Shown: piece by piece, positions 47,550 to 60,100 of the stretch
How positions within the stretch are numbered: the first letter of the stretch is position 1
Layout of the letters: each line of letters opens with the position of its first letter
Assembly: GCA_022749755.1 (NCBI GenBank)
Contig: CM040444.1
Span: 8,621,009 to 8,685,008 of the forward strand
DNA: 64,000 bases
Source: Azadirachta indica
Taxonomy: Eukaryota > Streptophyta > Magnoliopsida > Sapindales > Meliaceae
Reading direction: 5' to 3'
Position numbers and translations under genes: made by a program
Notes under the pieces: generated by a model
What the model was told of the DNA's origin: nothing
What the model saw: only the letters and a program-made list of their open reading frames with translations
Database searches by the model: none

Positions 47550-50500
47550 ATCCAATCAAATTTATACTTAAAGATCATGAGCTTTATGGGAAAAACTAGG
47601 CCAAACGAAAACTCAAATTGGATATTGTGCTCTCCTTTGATAAGATCAAATAGGTGTTGACAGATCTAATCCTTGATGTTCATACTACTGAGTCCACTGT
47701 TGAAGATAAGTAGTATTACAACATTTAGAGGAATGCAAATAAAATTGCCAAATGTTATATACTAGCCTCTATCAATAATGTGCTTCAGGCACAACATGAA
47801 GACATGTAAAATGTATATGACATCATGTATCAACTTCATGAGATGTTTGGTGATCAGGAACAAAAAGCCAAGATAGAGGCTCTTCAAAGGTTCATTAGCC
47901 TTAAGCAAGGCCCAAATGAGTCGGTTTGGGATTATATGTTAAAATTCATCAATATCCTTAACCAAGTTTAGGTTTTAGGAGCAGAGATAGATGTAGAGTC
48001 CTACATAGATATGATTTTAGGGTCTTTACACAACACCTTAAATCAATTTAAGATTAATTATGAGTTAAATCATAAGATGTACACTCTGGAAGGGCTAATG
48101 AAGGACTTGGAGAGGATTGAGGAAATTCTCCTTGGCAAAGGGAAAGAGGTTAACATGGCCGAACCTTAACTGCTCTTGCTTCAAAGACATCCTTTAAGAA
48201 AGGAAAGAAGAAGCAAAAGAAGAAGAATGACATTGCTCTTGCTTTTAAGCAAACTATAGCCAAGAGTGAAAAGAAGCCAAAAGGCAAGTGTTTTCACTAC
48301 AGCGAGGATGAACACTAGAAGAGGAATTATTCTATCTACCTAGTCGAAAAAGAAGAACAAGAAAGGTAATGTATTTTTTCTTGAAACATGTTTCGTGGAA
48401 GATTTAAAACTACATGGATTATAGATTCTGGAGCCACTAATTATGTTTGCTATTCTTTACAAGGCTTCTGAGTAAAGAAGCAACTAAGTGAAAGAGAGCT
48501 AAACTTAAGGCTAGGCAATAAAGTTTTGATGTCTACTCATGCAATTAGAGAACTGTGCATCTATTTTGATAACTATTGGTTTTTAGTTTTGAATGATTAT
48601 TACTTTGTTCCATTTTTTAAATGGAATTTGATTTCAGTTGCATATTTAATAAATTCTAGCTATTCCATTTCTTTTAGCAAATTTGTTGTTATTAGAGAGA
48701 ATAATGAATTTCTTTATATTGGAATAATGGGTAATAATCTATTTTTAATCAAAACTAACAAAATATTTGTAAATAACACTGAGTTGAATAGAAGAACCAA
48801 AAGATCAAATTGGATAACACTAATGAAGCATATCTATGGTATCTTAGACTAAGCCATATTAATATAAAAAGATTCAAAGAATGGTTAAGGATAGACCACT
48901 AAATTAGTTGGAGGCTAAACTTTTTCCAACTTACAAATGGAAAGATGACTAAAAGCTCATTCATGGCCAAAGAATGTTTGGAATTGGCTCATATTGATGT
49001 ATGTCCCCAGTTAGTGTTCAAGCAAGGGGTGGGTATGAGTATTTCATCACCTTTATAGATGATTGCTCAAGATATGGTTACACTTATCTAATGCATCGGA
49101 AATCCAAAACTTTTGAAATTTTCAGAGAGTTTGGAATGGAGGGTGAAAAACAAATTAGGTAAAAGTATTAAAACACTTCAATCAAATCATGGTGGAGAAT
49201 ATCTCTCAAGTCAATTTGATAAGTATCTAAGAGACAATGGGATTGTCTCATAACTCACTGCACTAAATACAACACAACAAAATGGTGTTGTAGAGAGAAG
49301 AAATAGGATACTTTTGGATATAGTAAGATCTATGATAAGTTATTCAACTTTACACAATAGTTTTTGAGGATATGCACTATAAATGGCAGCATATATTCTA
49401 AATCTAGCTCCATCTAAGTCTATACCAAAGACACTTATGGGAATATGGAGTAGTCGTAGAGCTAGTTTACACCACATATGTATTTGGCGGTATCTAACAC
49501 ACATGCTAAGGGACAACCAAGACAAATTAGGATCAAGGTTCGAAGTATGCTTGTTTGTAAAATACCTAAAAGGTTATAGAGGGTATTACTTCTATATTGA
49601 TCTAATATGTAAGTCTTTATTAGTACGACTATGACTTTTTTAGAAGATGACTACATGGAGAACCATAAGCCTCAAAATAAGATTGTATTAGAGAAGTTAT
49701 CTAAAGAAACTAATACTAATCCAATCAGTAATGCGAGTTTCAGAGATTCAACACTACCTTAAATACCAATCAGTCGAAAGATCTAGTTGTATAATCTCCT
49801 ATGGTACCTTATTATAGTAAAAGAACTCTGAGACAACCTGACAAATTCATAGGCGTATCAAAAGAATCTAATACTAATGAATTTGATTATGCTACTTATG
49901 AAGAAGCAGTGAATGACGCCAATTATAAATCTTTGCAAAAAGTCATAAGATCAGAAATAGAATCCATGTATTCTAATTTTATCTAGGAGCTTGTAGATGC
50001 ACCTAAAGGGATATAAGCTGTTGGGTATAAATGGGTCTACAAGAGAAAGAAAGTAGTTGATAGAAAGGTAAAGACCTTTAAAACAAGGCTTGTAGCTAAG
50101 GGTTATACTAAAAGGGGATCGATTATCAGCAGACATTCTCACTTGTATCCATGCTTAAATAGATTAAGATTTTCTTAACCATTGCTGCATATTATGATTA
50201 TGTGATATGGCAAATAGATGTTAAGATTGCCTTTTTGAATGGAAATCTTGACAAATGCATCTATATGGTACAACCAGAGAGTTTCATAGAAAATGGCCAA
50301 CAGCAAAAGGTTCGCAAGCTTAAGAGATCCATTTATGGTCTTAAGCAAGCATCAAGGTCTTGGACCGTAAGATTTGACCAAACAATCAAAACTCATGGAT
50401 TTATTCAGAATGTACCATGTGTCTACAAAAGAATACAAGACTAGAATGTTGTATTCCTAATACTTTATGTTGACGATATCCTATTCAATGGGAATGATGT

Positions 50501-50697
50501 AAGGGAATTAATATTAGTAAAGGTATGGCTAGCTAAGTAATTCCGAATGAAAGATTTGGGAGAGTGTAAAAAGAACAGGAAACTAGCATTGGCTACATTT
50601 GTAATACAAAATTCCAAGAAAGGATTGTTACCTTTCAGGTTTAGAATTAAGTTTTCTCAAAAACTATCTCGTCAGACTCTTCCAAAAGACGAAGAGT
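47550..50697 (+). mobile_element. Ty1/copia retrotransposon remnant, plus strand, truncated in reverse transcriptase
   Basis: With many stops and frame changes, the domain order is complete up to reverse transcriptase. Gag has YQLHEMFGDQ, ALQRFISLKQ and VWDYMLKF (47560-48170). Protease has WIIDSGATNYVC (about 48415-48450). The integrase zinc region LSHINIKR (about 48850) is followed by the core with LELAHIDVC, SNHGGEYLSSQFDKY, NGVVERRNRIL and MAAYILNLAPSKSIPKTL (48980-49440). Reverse transcriptase has YKWVYKRKK, WQIDVKIAFLNGNLD, IYGLKQASRSW and YVDDILF (50020-50495), ending with MKDLGE and KKGLLPFR. It stops at the LTR start at 50698. RNase H and the 3' LTR are not found. Confidence 0.88.
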
Positions 50698-51856
50698 GAT
50701 ATATAAATTTTTTTTATATATATATTTGTGCTTTATTTACACAATTCTTAATAGTATGTAGTCATTTTTACTTATTTACTTTTATTTTCATTTGTTGTGC
50801 TTTTATTTGCAGAAATTAAAGAAGTTTACTTTTCAGCTAATTAAATTTGAAGAAGAGATTTGGGCCAAGTTAAATGGACCTAATTGCATTCTTTTCAAAA
50901 GCCCATATAAAGCTCAAAGCGTAATCCTTAATTTGAAGAAAGTATAAATATAATCTTTTGTTTAGGATTTGATATTCTAATAAGGAGGTAGTAGCTAGAA
51001 AAGGAAGTGTTCTAATTTTTCTCTCAACTTGGAGCACAAAGGAGGAAGAAGATTGCTAATTTTTCATAAAAGGGAAGAATAAAGTTAGAATTATTTCCTT
51101 CCAAATCTTTTTTTCTGCATTTTTATATTTAGAATATTTAATTTTTGTATAATTCTTCATCATTTAATGAAGAACTAAATTTTCTGAACTGGGGCAAAGA
51201 TGTAGCCTAACTAAGATAATTTATTTTCTAAAAAATTGTGTTGTTTGTGGTTTGTTATTCAATATTGAGCATTCATTATTTTGCTTATTGCTTTTAAATA
51301 TTTGGTCAATATTTAATTGATTTGTGAACCATATTGATCTGAGAAGTGATTTATGTATTTTGATTAAGTAATGAATGCCATGAATTACATGTTAGATAGA
51401 AATATACTACCATGATTCATATAGAATTAAGAATAATTATTGTTATTTTAATGAACTTTCACGTTATTTGATTCACATAGAGATATAATGGATTAATATG
51501 TATAAGTATTTTTGGTAAATCTTGAGAAAGATTATCAAATAAATTAGGATAATTTTCTGTTAATATTAGTAATAAATTGAAATGACACTATTGAAGGAAT
51601 TAAATTTGAATAGTTATGATGAAATCTATTGCACTAATGTTTTAATCCATTGAAATTCACAATTTTGCTTTGTTACTTTAATTTAATTTTTTTCTATTTC
51701 TTGTTAATTGAACATTAATTAAATTTTTTAAATAAATTTAGTATTAATTATCTTCAGTAATTAACAAATTAATCAATTCTCGTGGGAACTATACATAACT
51801 TATCATATATTACTTGTAGTGATAACGTGTACTTGCGTTTATTAAAATCTACAACA
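50698..51856 (+). repeat. 5' LTR of the gypsy element
   Basis: Starts about TGATATATAAA at the break in copia coding and ends CTACAACA just before the primer site. A tataaatata box lies near 50945. The left limit is inferred from where copia coding stops. No second LTR is in the window. Confidence 0.7.
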
Positions 51857-51862
51857 AGTTTT

Positions 51863-51879
51863 TGGCACCGTTGCCAGGG
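51863..51879 (+). promoter_or_regulatory. tRNA-Asp primer binding site of the gypsy element
   Basis: TGGCACCGTTGCCAGGG matches the complement of the plant tRNA-Asp 3' end (TGGCGCCGTTGCCGGGG) except for two G-to-A changes. Established: reverse transcription of this element class starts here. It lies six bases after the LTR end. Confidence 0.85.
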
Positions 51880-53075
51880 ATTGTTTTAATCTTTGTTAAT
51901 ATCAATTTGGATTAATTCTGATTTTAATTTGAAGTTTGTTTTATTGTGAATTCAGGTTCTTTCTCTAGTGCATGAGACGTTCCAAAAGTTCTAATCTGTT
52001 CCTTTGGATAGAGAGATATAACGGACGTTTTGCAAGTAAAATAAAGAGTAAAAACAAGCATCAACAACACAACAAACTAGCACCATGGCAGAAAATGTGG
52101 TTGATATTGTTGGGGTTGAAAATCATAGAGCATTGAGGGATTATGCTATTTCAACAATTAGTGGCACTTCATCCAGCATTAAACGGCCTACAATTCAAGC
52201 CAACAACTTTGAGATTAAGCCCATAATAATTCATATGATTCAAACTTCTATCCAATTTAGCAGATTGCTGAACAATGAATATCGTAAATTTTCTGGAAAT
52301 TTATGACACTTTCAAGTATATGGTGTTTTGGATGATGCAATAAGGTTGAGACTCTTTCCATTCTCACTTAGAGACAAGATGAATTGATTGTTAAATTCAC
52401 TTTCTCCCAGAACCATCAAACTTGCAATGAATTAGCTTAGAAAATCTTAAAGATTTTTTTCCCTCCAGCAAAGACAATGAAAATAAGGAAAAAATCACAT
52501 CCTTTTCTCAAATCGACATGGAATCATTATATGAAGCATGGGAAAGGTATAAGGATATGTAAAGAGGTGTCCAGATCATAGGTTGCCAACATGGTTGCAA
52601 GTTTAAACATTTTATAGCGAATTAAGTTGCACAATTAGAACAATGATTGATGCTGCAGCAGGTGGTGCATTGATGAACAAAACACATAATGAAGCATATG
52701 CATTGTTGAAAGAAATGACTTCTAATAATTATCAATGGCCCTCAGATCGTTCAACACAAAGAAGAGCTGCTAGAGTGGATAAAATTGATGCCATTATCGC
52801 TTTAACAGCCTAGGTTGCTAATTTGTCAAGATAGCTTGGTAATTTGAATATTAATCCTATCCAATTTTATGTTCAAGTGTGTGAATTAAATGGAGGAAAT
52901 CATGCTAGTATTGATTGTCAAATAGGTAATCCATTTGCTTCTTCATCTTCTGAGCAAGCAAACTTTATGTCAAATTTCCAAAGGCAACCTTGGAATCCTT
53001 ATTTGAACACTTATAATCTAGCTTGGAAACATCATCCGAATTTTTCTTGAAGCAACAATCAAAATGCGATGAAAT

Positions 53076-53527
53076 TAGGAGTGGGCATAAAACCGGATCG
53101 AACTAGAACCGGACCAAAATTTACAAGTTCGGTCTGATATTTTATCTAATTTGGTCTGGTTTCGGTTCTTAAAATCAAAAATTCAAAATTTTCGGTTTAG
53201 TTTTTGTTTCGGTCCAAAAAACGATAACTGTACTAAAAATATTATTTTTTAATATTTTTATCTAAACGACGTCATTTTATTATATTTTCCTAAAATGACA
53301 TTGTTTACTCTACTGAAAGAGTTTAAAAAAATAATAAATTTATACAAAAACTAAACTGACCCAAAAATCGAATTGATCGATTTGGTTTTAATCCAGTTCT
53401 AATATGTAATCGGTCTGGTCCAGTTTGAGTTTTTCTTTCGATTCAGTCTCAAAATTTGAGATTCGAAATTTTTGGGTTCAGTCCGATTTTTAAAAGTTCA
53501 GACTGAACCGAACAGTGCCCACCCTTA
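53076..53527. mobile_element. 452-bp hAT-type MITE
   Basis: The terminal inverted repeats TAGGAGTGGGCA (53076-53087) and TAAGGGTGGGCA (reverse complement of 53516-53527) match at 10 of 12. They fit the plant hAT terminus, as do the sub-terminal aaccggatcgaact / gactgaaccgaac motifs. The 8-bp flanks are gatgaaat and aataaaac. Both derive from gatgaaac by C-to-T or G-to-A changes only, and that octamer restores gag reading across the site. It has no coding capacity. Confidence 0.9.
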
Positions 53528-53768
53528 AATAAAACCACCTCTCGGTTTTCAGCTGCAAGAAAAGAAAGTGAACTTGGAAGATGCACTTGCGCAGCTCACC
53601 ATGAATACCTCTAAGTTCATGACAAAAATTGAGACAACATTGCAAAACCAAGTTGCATTCATTCAAAATCTTGAAGTACAAATGGGTCAAATGACAAATT
53701 TATTAGTAGAAAGATAGCAAGGTTTTTTATCAAGCAATACGAAGACAAATCCAAAGGAGCAAGTGAAG

Positions 53769-55729
53769 TGCAAATTTAGATGCTTGCAAGCGCACGAATC
53801 ACCAATAACTAGTGATAAATTCACCCCGAGGTCGATCTCTGAAGGAATTGCTATAGTTTAGACCCTTTTTAGTTTCCTTTTAATTACTAAATGAAAGAAT
53901 TAATTAAACAAATTTTATGTGAATTCAATTTAAATGATTTAATAAATAAATTGAAAGATCACTACGAAAGTGAAATGAAGAAAAATAATGACATAAAATG
54001 GAAGTTGGCTAGTTATTTACTCTTGTATTGAATTATTAGGTGAATTAGTTAAATATTCTAATGTTTAAATTATTGGTCTTTCCACTAAGCCTAAAAAATT
54101 CTAATGATCATGGTAATTCTCATTCCAATCAATTAAATATATCCTTGATGTGAGGCCTCTACTTAATTAATTGGCATATTCACAAGGAAATCATATGACC
54201 ATTTAAATTAAATCCGATTAATGGATTTAATCTAAACACTTGTTCAAGGGAGCTTAATTAAGGTAAGATGGCGTGTTTAGCACCTTAATTCTCGTTTTTT
54301 AACTTTAATCACAAATTGTAGGTGGCCAATCCATAATTAATAAACCATTGTAAGAAGATTAATGAACAAGAAATAATCTTAAACATCAATTAAAAATTAT
54401 TCACAAAATATCCAATACAATTGTAGTTGCTAAGCCAAACTCTCTCAACAAGTTTATCCTTTCATTATCTGGTTTAAATCATGAAACCAAATATGAAATT
54501 CTAAACATATTGCAAAAAAAAAAAAAAAACTTACCTTCATTAAAGATTTACCCCAAGTTTTTGAATTAATTGATCATCTTCTTCAAATCCTTGGTGAAAA
54601 TTGCTTTCTATGAAGGATGAAGCTAACACATAAATTACATTAATTTAAGAGAATGACAAAGCAAAGAAAGAACTACTCCATTAAGATTAGAAAAACAAAG
54701 AAAGGACTACTCCATCAAGATTAGAGAAACAAAGAAAGGAATCCCCCTAAGGGGAGTAAAACAAAGAGAACCCCCAAGGGGGTGCCCAAAAGGATCCCCC
54801 CAAAATGATCAAAATCACAGCTTATATAGGCTAGATCAAGGACGCTTTACATGTGTGAGCACATGTAAGTTGCAGAATTCATCATATCTCTGTCTTCCAG
54901 ATTGTAGCTCACGTTTGACTGTTTTCCATGCCGAATTAGAGAACGTGATCTTCATATACATTGTGGATAATTGAATAATCTTTCTCATGATTCAAGAATC
55001 GTGTCATTTGGAAGTCTAGAGCATGAGATATAATCAAAACCATAAAGCATGCTCAAATTGCAATGTTTACAGCCACTGTCTGAATTATGACTACTTTAGA
55101 CAGCCTAGATGCACGAATTTGAAATTATGCATCGCATAAAACGTGTAGTTGCCTTTCTCATGGTTCCACTGCTTCAAGAATCAACTCAATTGGTGGGTAT
55201 TCAGAAAGTTATGGCCAAAGGACAGAAACGTGCTCACAGGTCCAGGGTGCATATGGAGGGGCAATGCTTCATTACATTCCTTCACACTTTCAGCTCCTAC
55301 CCATTCTGAATTTTCAAACATTGTCCAAACATGAATTATTAAAAAATGAGTTAGCTTTCACTTGCAACAAGAATCATTCCATTTAAAGATGTCTACGCAA
55401 AGTTATGGCCATGACACTGATTCATGTTCAAGTGATTTGTATGCAAGTGGATACTTTACATCTTTAATTACAACTTGCACTCCTTTACGCCTATATAGAA
55501 AAAAAAAACACCACATACACACTTAAATACATGTATTATACTCATGCCATCTTGTACAATTATACATATTTGCATGTATTTGAGTTCTAGACCACAAAAA
55601 TATGTAAATGAAAGTTATGGCAATGAAATTTCACAATTTATGCACAAATAGGGACATTAAATTCAATAGTGATGTAATAATGTCTTATAAAATACATGTA
55701 AATGAAGTACTTTTAGACACTTATCAACA
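53769..55729 (-). mobile_element. Solo LTR of a gypsy-type retrotransposon, antisense
   Basis: Read on the minus strand it starts TGTTGATAAGTGTC and ends CTAAATTTGCA. It has a promoter-like cctatataagc near 54825 and the LTR-end wording GAGATCGACCTCGGGGTG, then TGCGCTTGCAAGC, typical of Athila/Tat-like LTRs. Identical flanks agtgaag occur at 53762-53768 and 55730-55736. No internal domain is present, so the body was probably lost by LTR-LTR recombination. A duplication of 7 rather than 5 bases is unusual; the true ends may differ by a base or two. A three-fold repeat of an aacaaagaaaggactactcc motif lies at 54660-54745. Confidence 0.8.
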
Positions 55730-56109
55730 AGTGAAGGCAGTTACACTTCAGAGTGGAAAACAACTCAATGAGCTGAAAAGCAATTTAAAAGAAGCAACGA
55801 AAGAACAAGTTGATTTTTGTCCATCAAATGTAACATCCATAATAGCATCAAGTTCTTCCATTACAAAAGCTGAAAGAGAAAGTCGTAAAAAGAATTGTGT
55901 GTCACTAATTCCATTCCCTTAACGTTTGTGGAAAAATAAATTAGATAAGCAATTTTCTAAATTCCTTGATGTGTTTAAGAAATTGCATATTAATATTCAT
56001 TTTGCAGATGCATTGGAGCAAATGCTAAGTTATGCTAAATTCATGAAGGAGATTTTATTCAACAAGACAAAATTGGAGGAAAAAATGAGATGATCTTGTT
56101 AACGGAAGA

Positions 56110-56307
56110 GTGCAGCACTATCTTGCAAATGAATTGCCACCAATGTTTAAAAATCTAGGGAGTTTTACAATACTTTGCACTATTGGAGAGTGTTATTTTG
56201 AAAAAGTTTTATGTGATTTAAATGCAAGTATTAATTTAATGCCTTTTTTCATTTTCAGGAAATTAGGAGTTAGCGAGGCAAAGCTACAACCGTCTCTTTA
56301 CAATTAA
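56110..56307 (+). pseudogene. Gypsy aspartic protease segment, decayed
   Basis: The open piece contains CTIGECYFEKVLCDLNASIN, then LMPFFIFRKLG. This is the active-site region whose usual form is D-L-G-A-S. The Asp codon is intact (56215-56217), but the Gly two codons later is Asn. Downstream, with shifts, ILDMEADPEIPLILGRPFL (about 56396-56455) is the second half of the fold. Confidence 0.8.
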
Positions 56308-56940
56308 CGGATTGACCAATTAAGCATCTAAAGGGTGTAATTGAAGATGTATTGGTCAAGGTAGATAAGTTTATTTTTCAAGTCAATTTTATTGTCCTGG
56401 ATATGGAAGCTGATCCAGAAATTCCACTTATCTTGGGTCGGCCATTTTTAGTTATGGGGAGAACTTTGATTGATGTACAATAAGGGAAACTAATCTTACG
56501 AGTTCTAGATGAGCAAGTTGTCTTCAATGTGTTCAAAGCAATTAAGTATCCATCCAAAATTGATTGTTGTTTTCAAATTGACACTCTGGATAAGATGGTG
56601 GTTGAAACATTCAAAAGTGAACATCCAAATAAACTACTTGAAGCTTTTATTGTGCATGCTAAATCTACCAAAGCTGAAAATGCAAAAATTATAAAATATG
56701 CTCATTATTTAGAAGCTACTCCACCTTATTGTCTTCAAAGGCAGAATTTTGAAGGACTTAATAGAAACAATTCTCAACCATTGTCATCCGCTCCTAAAAA
56801 TTCAAGCTCAAGCCACTGCCATTTCACTTTGTTATGCATACTAAAGTGAAAATTCAACATTTCCAGTCATAATTTCAGCGTCTTTGAGTGAATTAGAAGA
56901 AGAAAAACTACTTTGAGTTTTAAGAGATCACAAGACATTA

Positions 56941-57360
56941 TTGGGATGGTCTATTGTCGATGTTAAAGGTATAAGCCCTTTAATTTGTATGCACAAAATA
57001 CTAACGGAAAAAAATTTTGGACCAATAGTTGAGCATCAATGTAGATTGAATCCTAACATGAAGAAAGTAGTAAGGGCTAAGGTTTTGAAATTGTTAGATG
57101 CTAGAATTATTTATCTAATTTTTGATAATCCATGGGTGAGTTCCGTGCAAGTTGTTCCAAAGAAAGGGGGAATGATCGTTGTGAAGAATGACAACAACAA
57201 ATTTATTTTGACAAGAACAGTCACGGATGGTGAGTATGTGTTGATTATCACAAGTTAAATGATGCCACTCACAAGGATCAATTTCCATTATTTTTTATTA
57301 ATCAAATGTTAGATAGATTTGCTGGTTATTTGTATTATTGCTTTCTAGATGGTTATTCTT
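56941..57360 (+). pseudogene. Gypsy reverse transcriptase N-terminus, truncated
   Basis: GWSIVDVKGISPLICMHKIL, EHQCRLNPNMKKVVRAKVLK, LLDARIIYLIFDNPWVSSVQ and VVPKKGG are the start of gypsy reverse transcriptase. After a frame change at about 57235 it goes on with DYHKLNDATHKDQFP and YYCFLDGYS, then stops matching. The catalytic YxDD box is not reached. Confidence 0.85.
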
Positions 57361-58200
57361 TGGTTGTTAGAAGCATTTCCACTTCAATTGAAGACCATAC
57401 TTACAATGAAGTTTGTACCCAAATGATCATTCTCAGCACATCTTCTACCATCATCCCTCGAAGCTAAGTCATCAATAATCCATCATTGTCCATCCATTGG
57501 ATGAATTTAGGATTGATTATTTCTTTCAAGCATAGTAAACTTTGGATGTCAATGATTTGATTTTGTAAATTGAGACTTCCAACTAGATGAAGAACTTGAG
57601 ACTTGCAAAGAAGATAATTCTTTGTAGTAAACTTGATAAAAATAGACTGGCACATTGATAGAAAGACTGGATGGTTAGGTTTAGTTCTAAAATTTGATGA
57701 TTTTCAGCCATTGACTTTAATACCATGGAGAAATAAATGACGAGGTAATGAAGAAGTAATCTTTTTGTTAAATATATTTTTACAATGCTTATACAAATAT
57801 ATACAGGAATGAGTTGTTAACAATGAAAGGTAAGCTATAATTGTTAATAGAAAGATTATGTCTTTCCAGCAAGGTTTATATAGCTAGTTGAAGATTAGTT
57901 GTTTCCTAGCCATTGTAATCAAATCTTAAAGTGTTTATGCCTTTGGCTAAAGCAATGTATACTGCCAGATTTGTTTCCAAAGAGTTTGTGCTTGACTTGT
58001 TTTCCTTTCCATAAGTAGAGTCTGAATTTGATTTGGCTATTTCTAATCTTGTTTCAAACTTTGTATCAGTTTGATTTCTTTGATTCTGATCTAATTTTTT
58101 ACCAGAAACAATATTAAGATTTTGAAATAGTGAATAACTGCACAATCACTAGAGAAAGGAAAATTTAACCAGCCACCTTAGCCAACCTCTTCTCTTTAGC
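57361..58200 (-). mobile_element. Ty1/copia fragment, minus strand: gag start, primer site and part of LTR
   Basis: The minus strand has TGGTATTAAAGTC (57724-57736), a decayed initiator tRNA-Met primer site (usual TGGTATCAGAGCC), just before an ATG. With stops and shifts, gag-like segments follow: INPKFIQWMDNDGLLMT, MMVEDVLRMIIWVQTSL and VWSSIEVEM. Coding ends at about 57361 against the broken gypsy reverse transcriptase. The sequence after the primer site, 57740-58200, should be LTR, but its outer end is not identified. The 79-codon frame at 57906-58145 lies in this LTR. Confidence 0.65.
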
Positions 58201-58673
58201 TGAAATGTCTTATCTGTTAGATTCAATAGACGTACATTTAGATTACATAGATCCCATTGCAAGAAGATTAATTATAAACATCTCCAAGAGAATTAAGCAA
58301 AAACTACATAATCTTTGCATTACATGAGTAAATGAAAATAACATTAAAAGTAACCAAAAAGAAGGAAATGCAAGCCTATGTACACTAGTGTACTAGACAA
58401 GCATCATGAGAAAAAAAATTGAAAGTAGATAAAATGCAAAAGCTCTAGAAATCAAGCATCACTTTACTAAAAGATAAAGAGAAATAATGAGTGGAATCAT
58501 CATAATTACAACAGTCATACCATGTGTAATCGAATATTTTATGAGGGAAGTCTTAGATGACTTTCGATAATTAATATGAATAAGATGCTAATATTCGTAT
58601 ATCGCTTCCGAAATCATGAATAAACTACTTATAAGTCTAAACAGTAATGCATATGTTTGCGACAATGTTAATG
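58201..58673. other. Unassigned repeat-rich DNA
   Basis: No domain and no clear repeat boundary. Confidence 0.4.
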
Positions 58674-60100
58674 TGTGTGCATGTGATTGCAAGTGCACGA
58701 GTCGTGACAAATAGTAAAGTGATAAATAAGAGTATCGTCCTATGAGAATTAAATTTTTGAATTAAATGCTAAGTACTATAGCTATGGCAACTTAATTTTG
58801 TCTAGGTAAACTGAATTTGAAAAGTAATTGCAAGAATAAAAAGAACAATGACAACACTCTAATCAAGAAAATACAATTAAGCACATGGAAACCTATGTGA
58901 TGAGAATTCTAGGGTCTTCACTCCACTTGATTCTCTCCATATTTCTCTTATTTAGTTATTGTTAATGAGTTACAATTCAATTCACTAATCACAAGCCTAG
59001 ACTAACTTCATTACCTCTCTCAAGTGTTAAATGAGATTTTATGCATAATTAACCAAGCTAATATCCATATCTAACTTGACTAATTACACATTAATCAAGT
59101 TTCACCTGTATTTAATTATTAAGGAATTTATCACTTCCTAATATCACAATATCGTAAGTATTAATATGATCATCTAAATGTCAATCTCTATCTTTACTCA
59201 CAACAACTTAGATTTTATTTTCCCAAATCGATAAATGACTCAAATCTTTCTTAAGCATCAAATCATTAATTCAGAATCAACTAATTTATCATGCAACAAA
59301 TTAGAAGCTTAAGCACGGCGGAACACAAATGAATTGAATTATACTAACATTAACAAAAACTAAATATTTAAAATGTGGTTCAAATATAACTATATCAAGC
59401 CCTTAGAAATCAAAATTAACCTACCATAGGAAAATACATAGCAATAATCATCAAGAAATTTATAAATGCAAACATAGTCTCAAACAATATTAAAAATACA
59501 AATTTCAAGAGATAAATGGAGGAAGAGAAAGAAAACTAGGATTAAGAGATGTTCCAAGACTAATTCTTTGAATTCATTAAAATATCTTCAAGGAAGTATA
59601 GCCTTCAAGTGTTTCTCTCTCTAAAAAGTTTAGTTCGTCTCTCTTCCTTTGAATTGTACGTGTTTTTCTTTCCTTTTTATATTTGGAAATGGCTACCTAA
59701 GTAGAAAAACATGAAACCCTCAAAATCAAGTAGTTTAGCCATTCATTCGTCGTCTAAGGGCCGAAAATGGCCCTCAAATGTTTTTCAGCTCAGGGGGTTG
59801 TGCGGCCACACGATAAATAGGAGCATCTACGCATTTCTACTATGTGGGAGTCATAGGTGCACTCAAGGGTGGCATGACTGCGCCATCATTGCTATCCACG
59901 GCTTGCTCTCTACTCCTTATTCCTTTGCTTCTCTCTCTTTTCCTTCTTTTCATGCTCAACTTCTTTTAAAATAAATTTTCTTGCCTTCCTATACAAAGAC
60001 ACACAAATTCATCAAATAATACTTAAACTTGAGGATTTTCACAAATATTTAAGCTTGAAAGTAGTTAATTTTTGAGTAAAATACTTACTCATCAACACAC
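58674..60100 (-). mobile_element. LTR-like block, probably a solo LTR, antisense
   Basis: The minus strand starts TGTTGATGAGTAAGTATTTT (about 60100) and ends ACGAGTCGTGCACTTGCAAT-type wording near 58690 (plus strand tgattgcaagtgcacgagtc). This is the same LTR-end signature as in 53769-55729, but the body is different. No internal domains and no certain target duplication. An 87-codon plus frame at 59711-59974 lies inside and is not a gene. Confidence 0.55.

Larger units (their letters stand above)
52085..55922 (+). pseudogene. Gypsy gag, decayed and twice interrupted
   Basis: ATG at 52085 opens MAENVVDIVGVENHRALRDY. Shifted pieces follow (RLRLFPFSLRDK, MIDAAAGGALMNKTHNEAYA, LLKEMTSNNYQWPSDR). 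The knuckle region VCELNGGNHASIDCQIGNPF has Asn for one Cys. Next are NPYLNTYN, the MITE, then EKKVNLEDALAQLTMNTSKF and QNQVAFIQNLEVQMGQ. The solo LTR comes after that, and the frame resumes at 55737 with AVTLQSGKQLNELKSN. Reading continues correctly across both insertions when they are ignored, so they are later events. The open frame at 55608 begins inside the solo LTR and is not a real start. Confidence 0.85.
50698..57360 (+). mobile_element. Ty3/gypsy retrotransposon remnant (tRNA-Asp primed, Athila/Tat-like), truncated in reverse transcriptase
   Basis: Order: 5' LTR, primer site, gag, protease, start of reverse transcriptase. It interrupts the copia pol at 50697/50698. Two later insertions lie within its gag: a hAT MITE (53076-53527) and a solo LTR (53769-55729). 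It ends abruptly at about 57360 in the DGYS region of reverse transcriptase, next to an unrelated minus-strand copia fragment. RNase H, integrase and the 3' LTR are missing. Confidence 0.88.

Noticed and set aside
55109..55334. Two overlapping 61-66 codon plus-strand ORFs
   Set aside because: They lie inside the antisense solo LTR and show no domain.
57906..58145. 79-codon minus-strand ORF
   Set aside because: It sits on the LTR side of a copia primer site, so it is probably LTR sequence.
59711..59974. 87-codon plus-strand ORF
   Set aside because: It lies inside an LTR-like block and has no recognisable domain.
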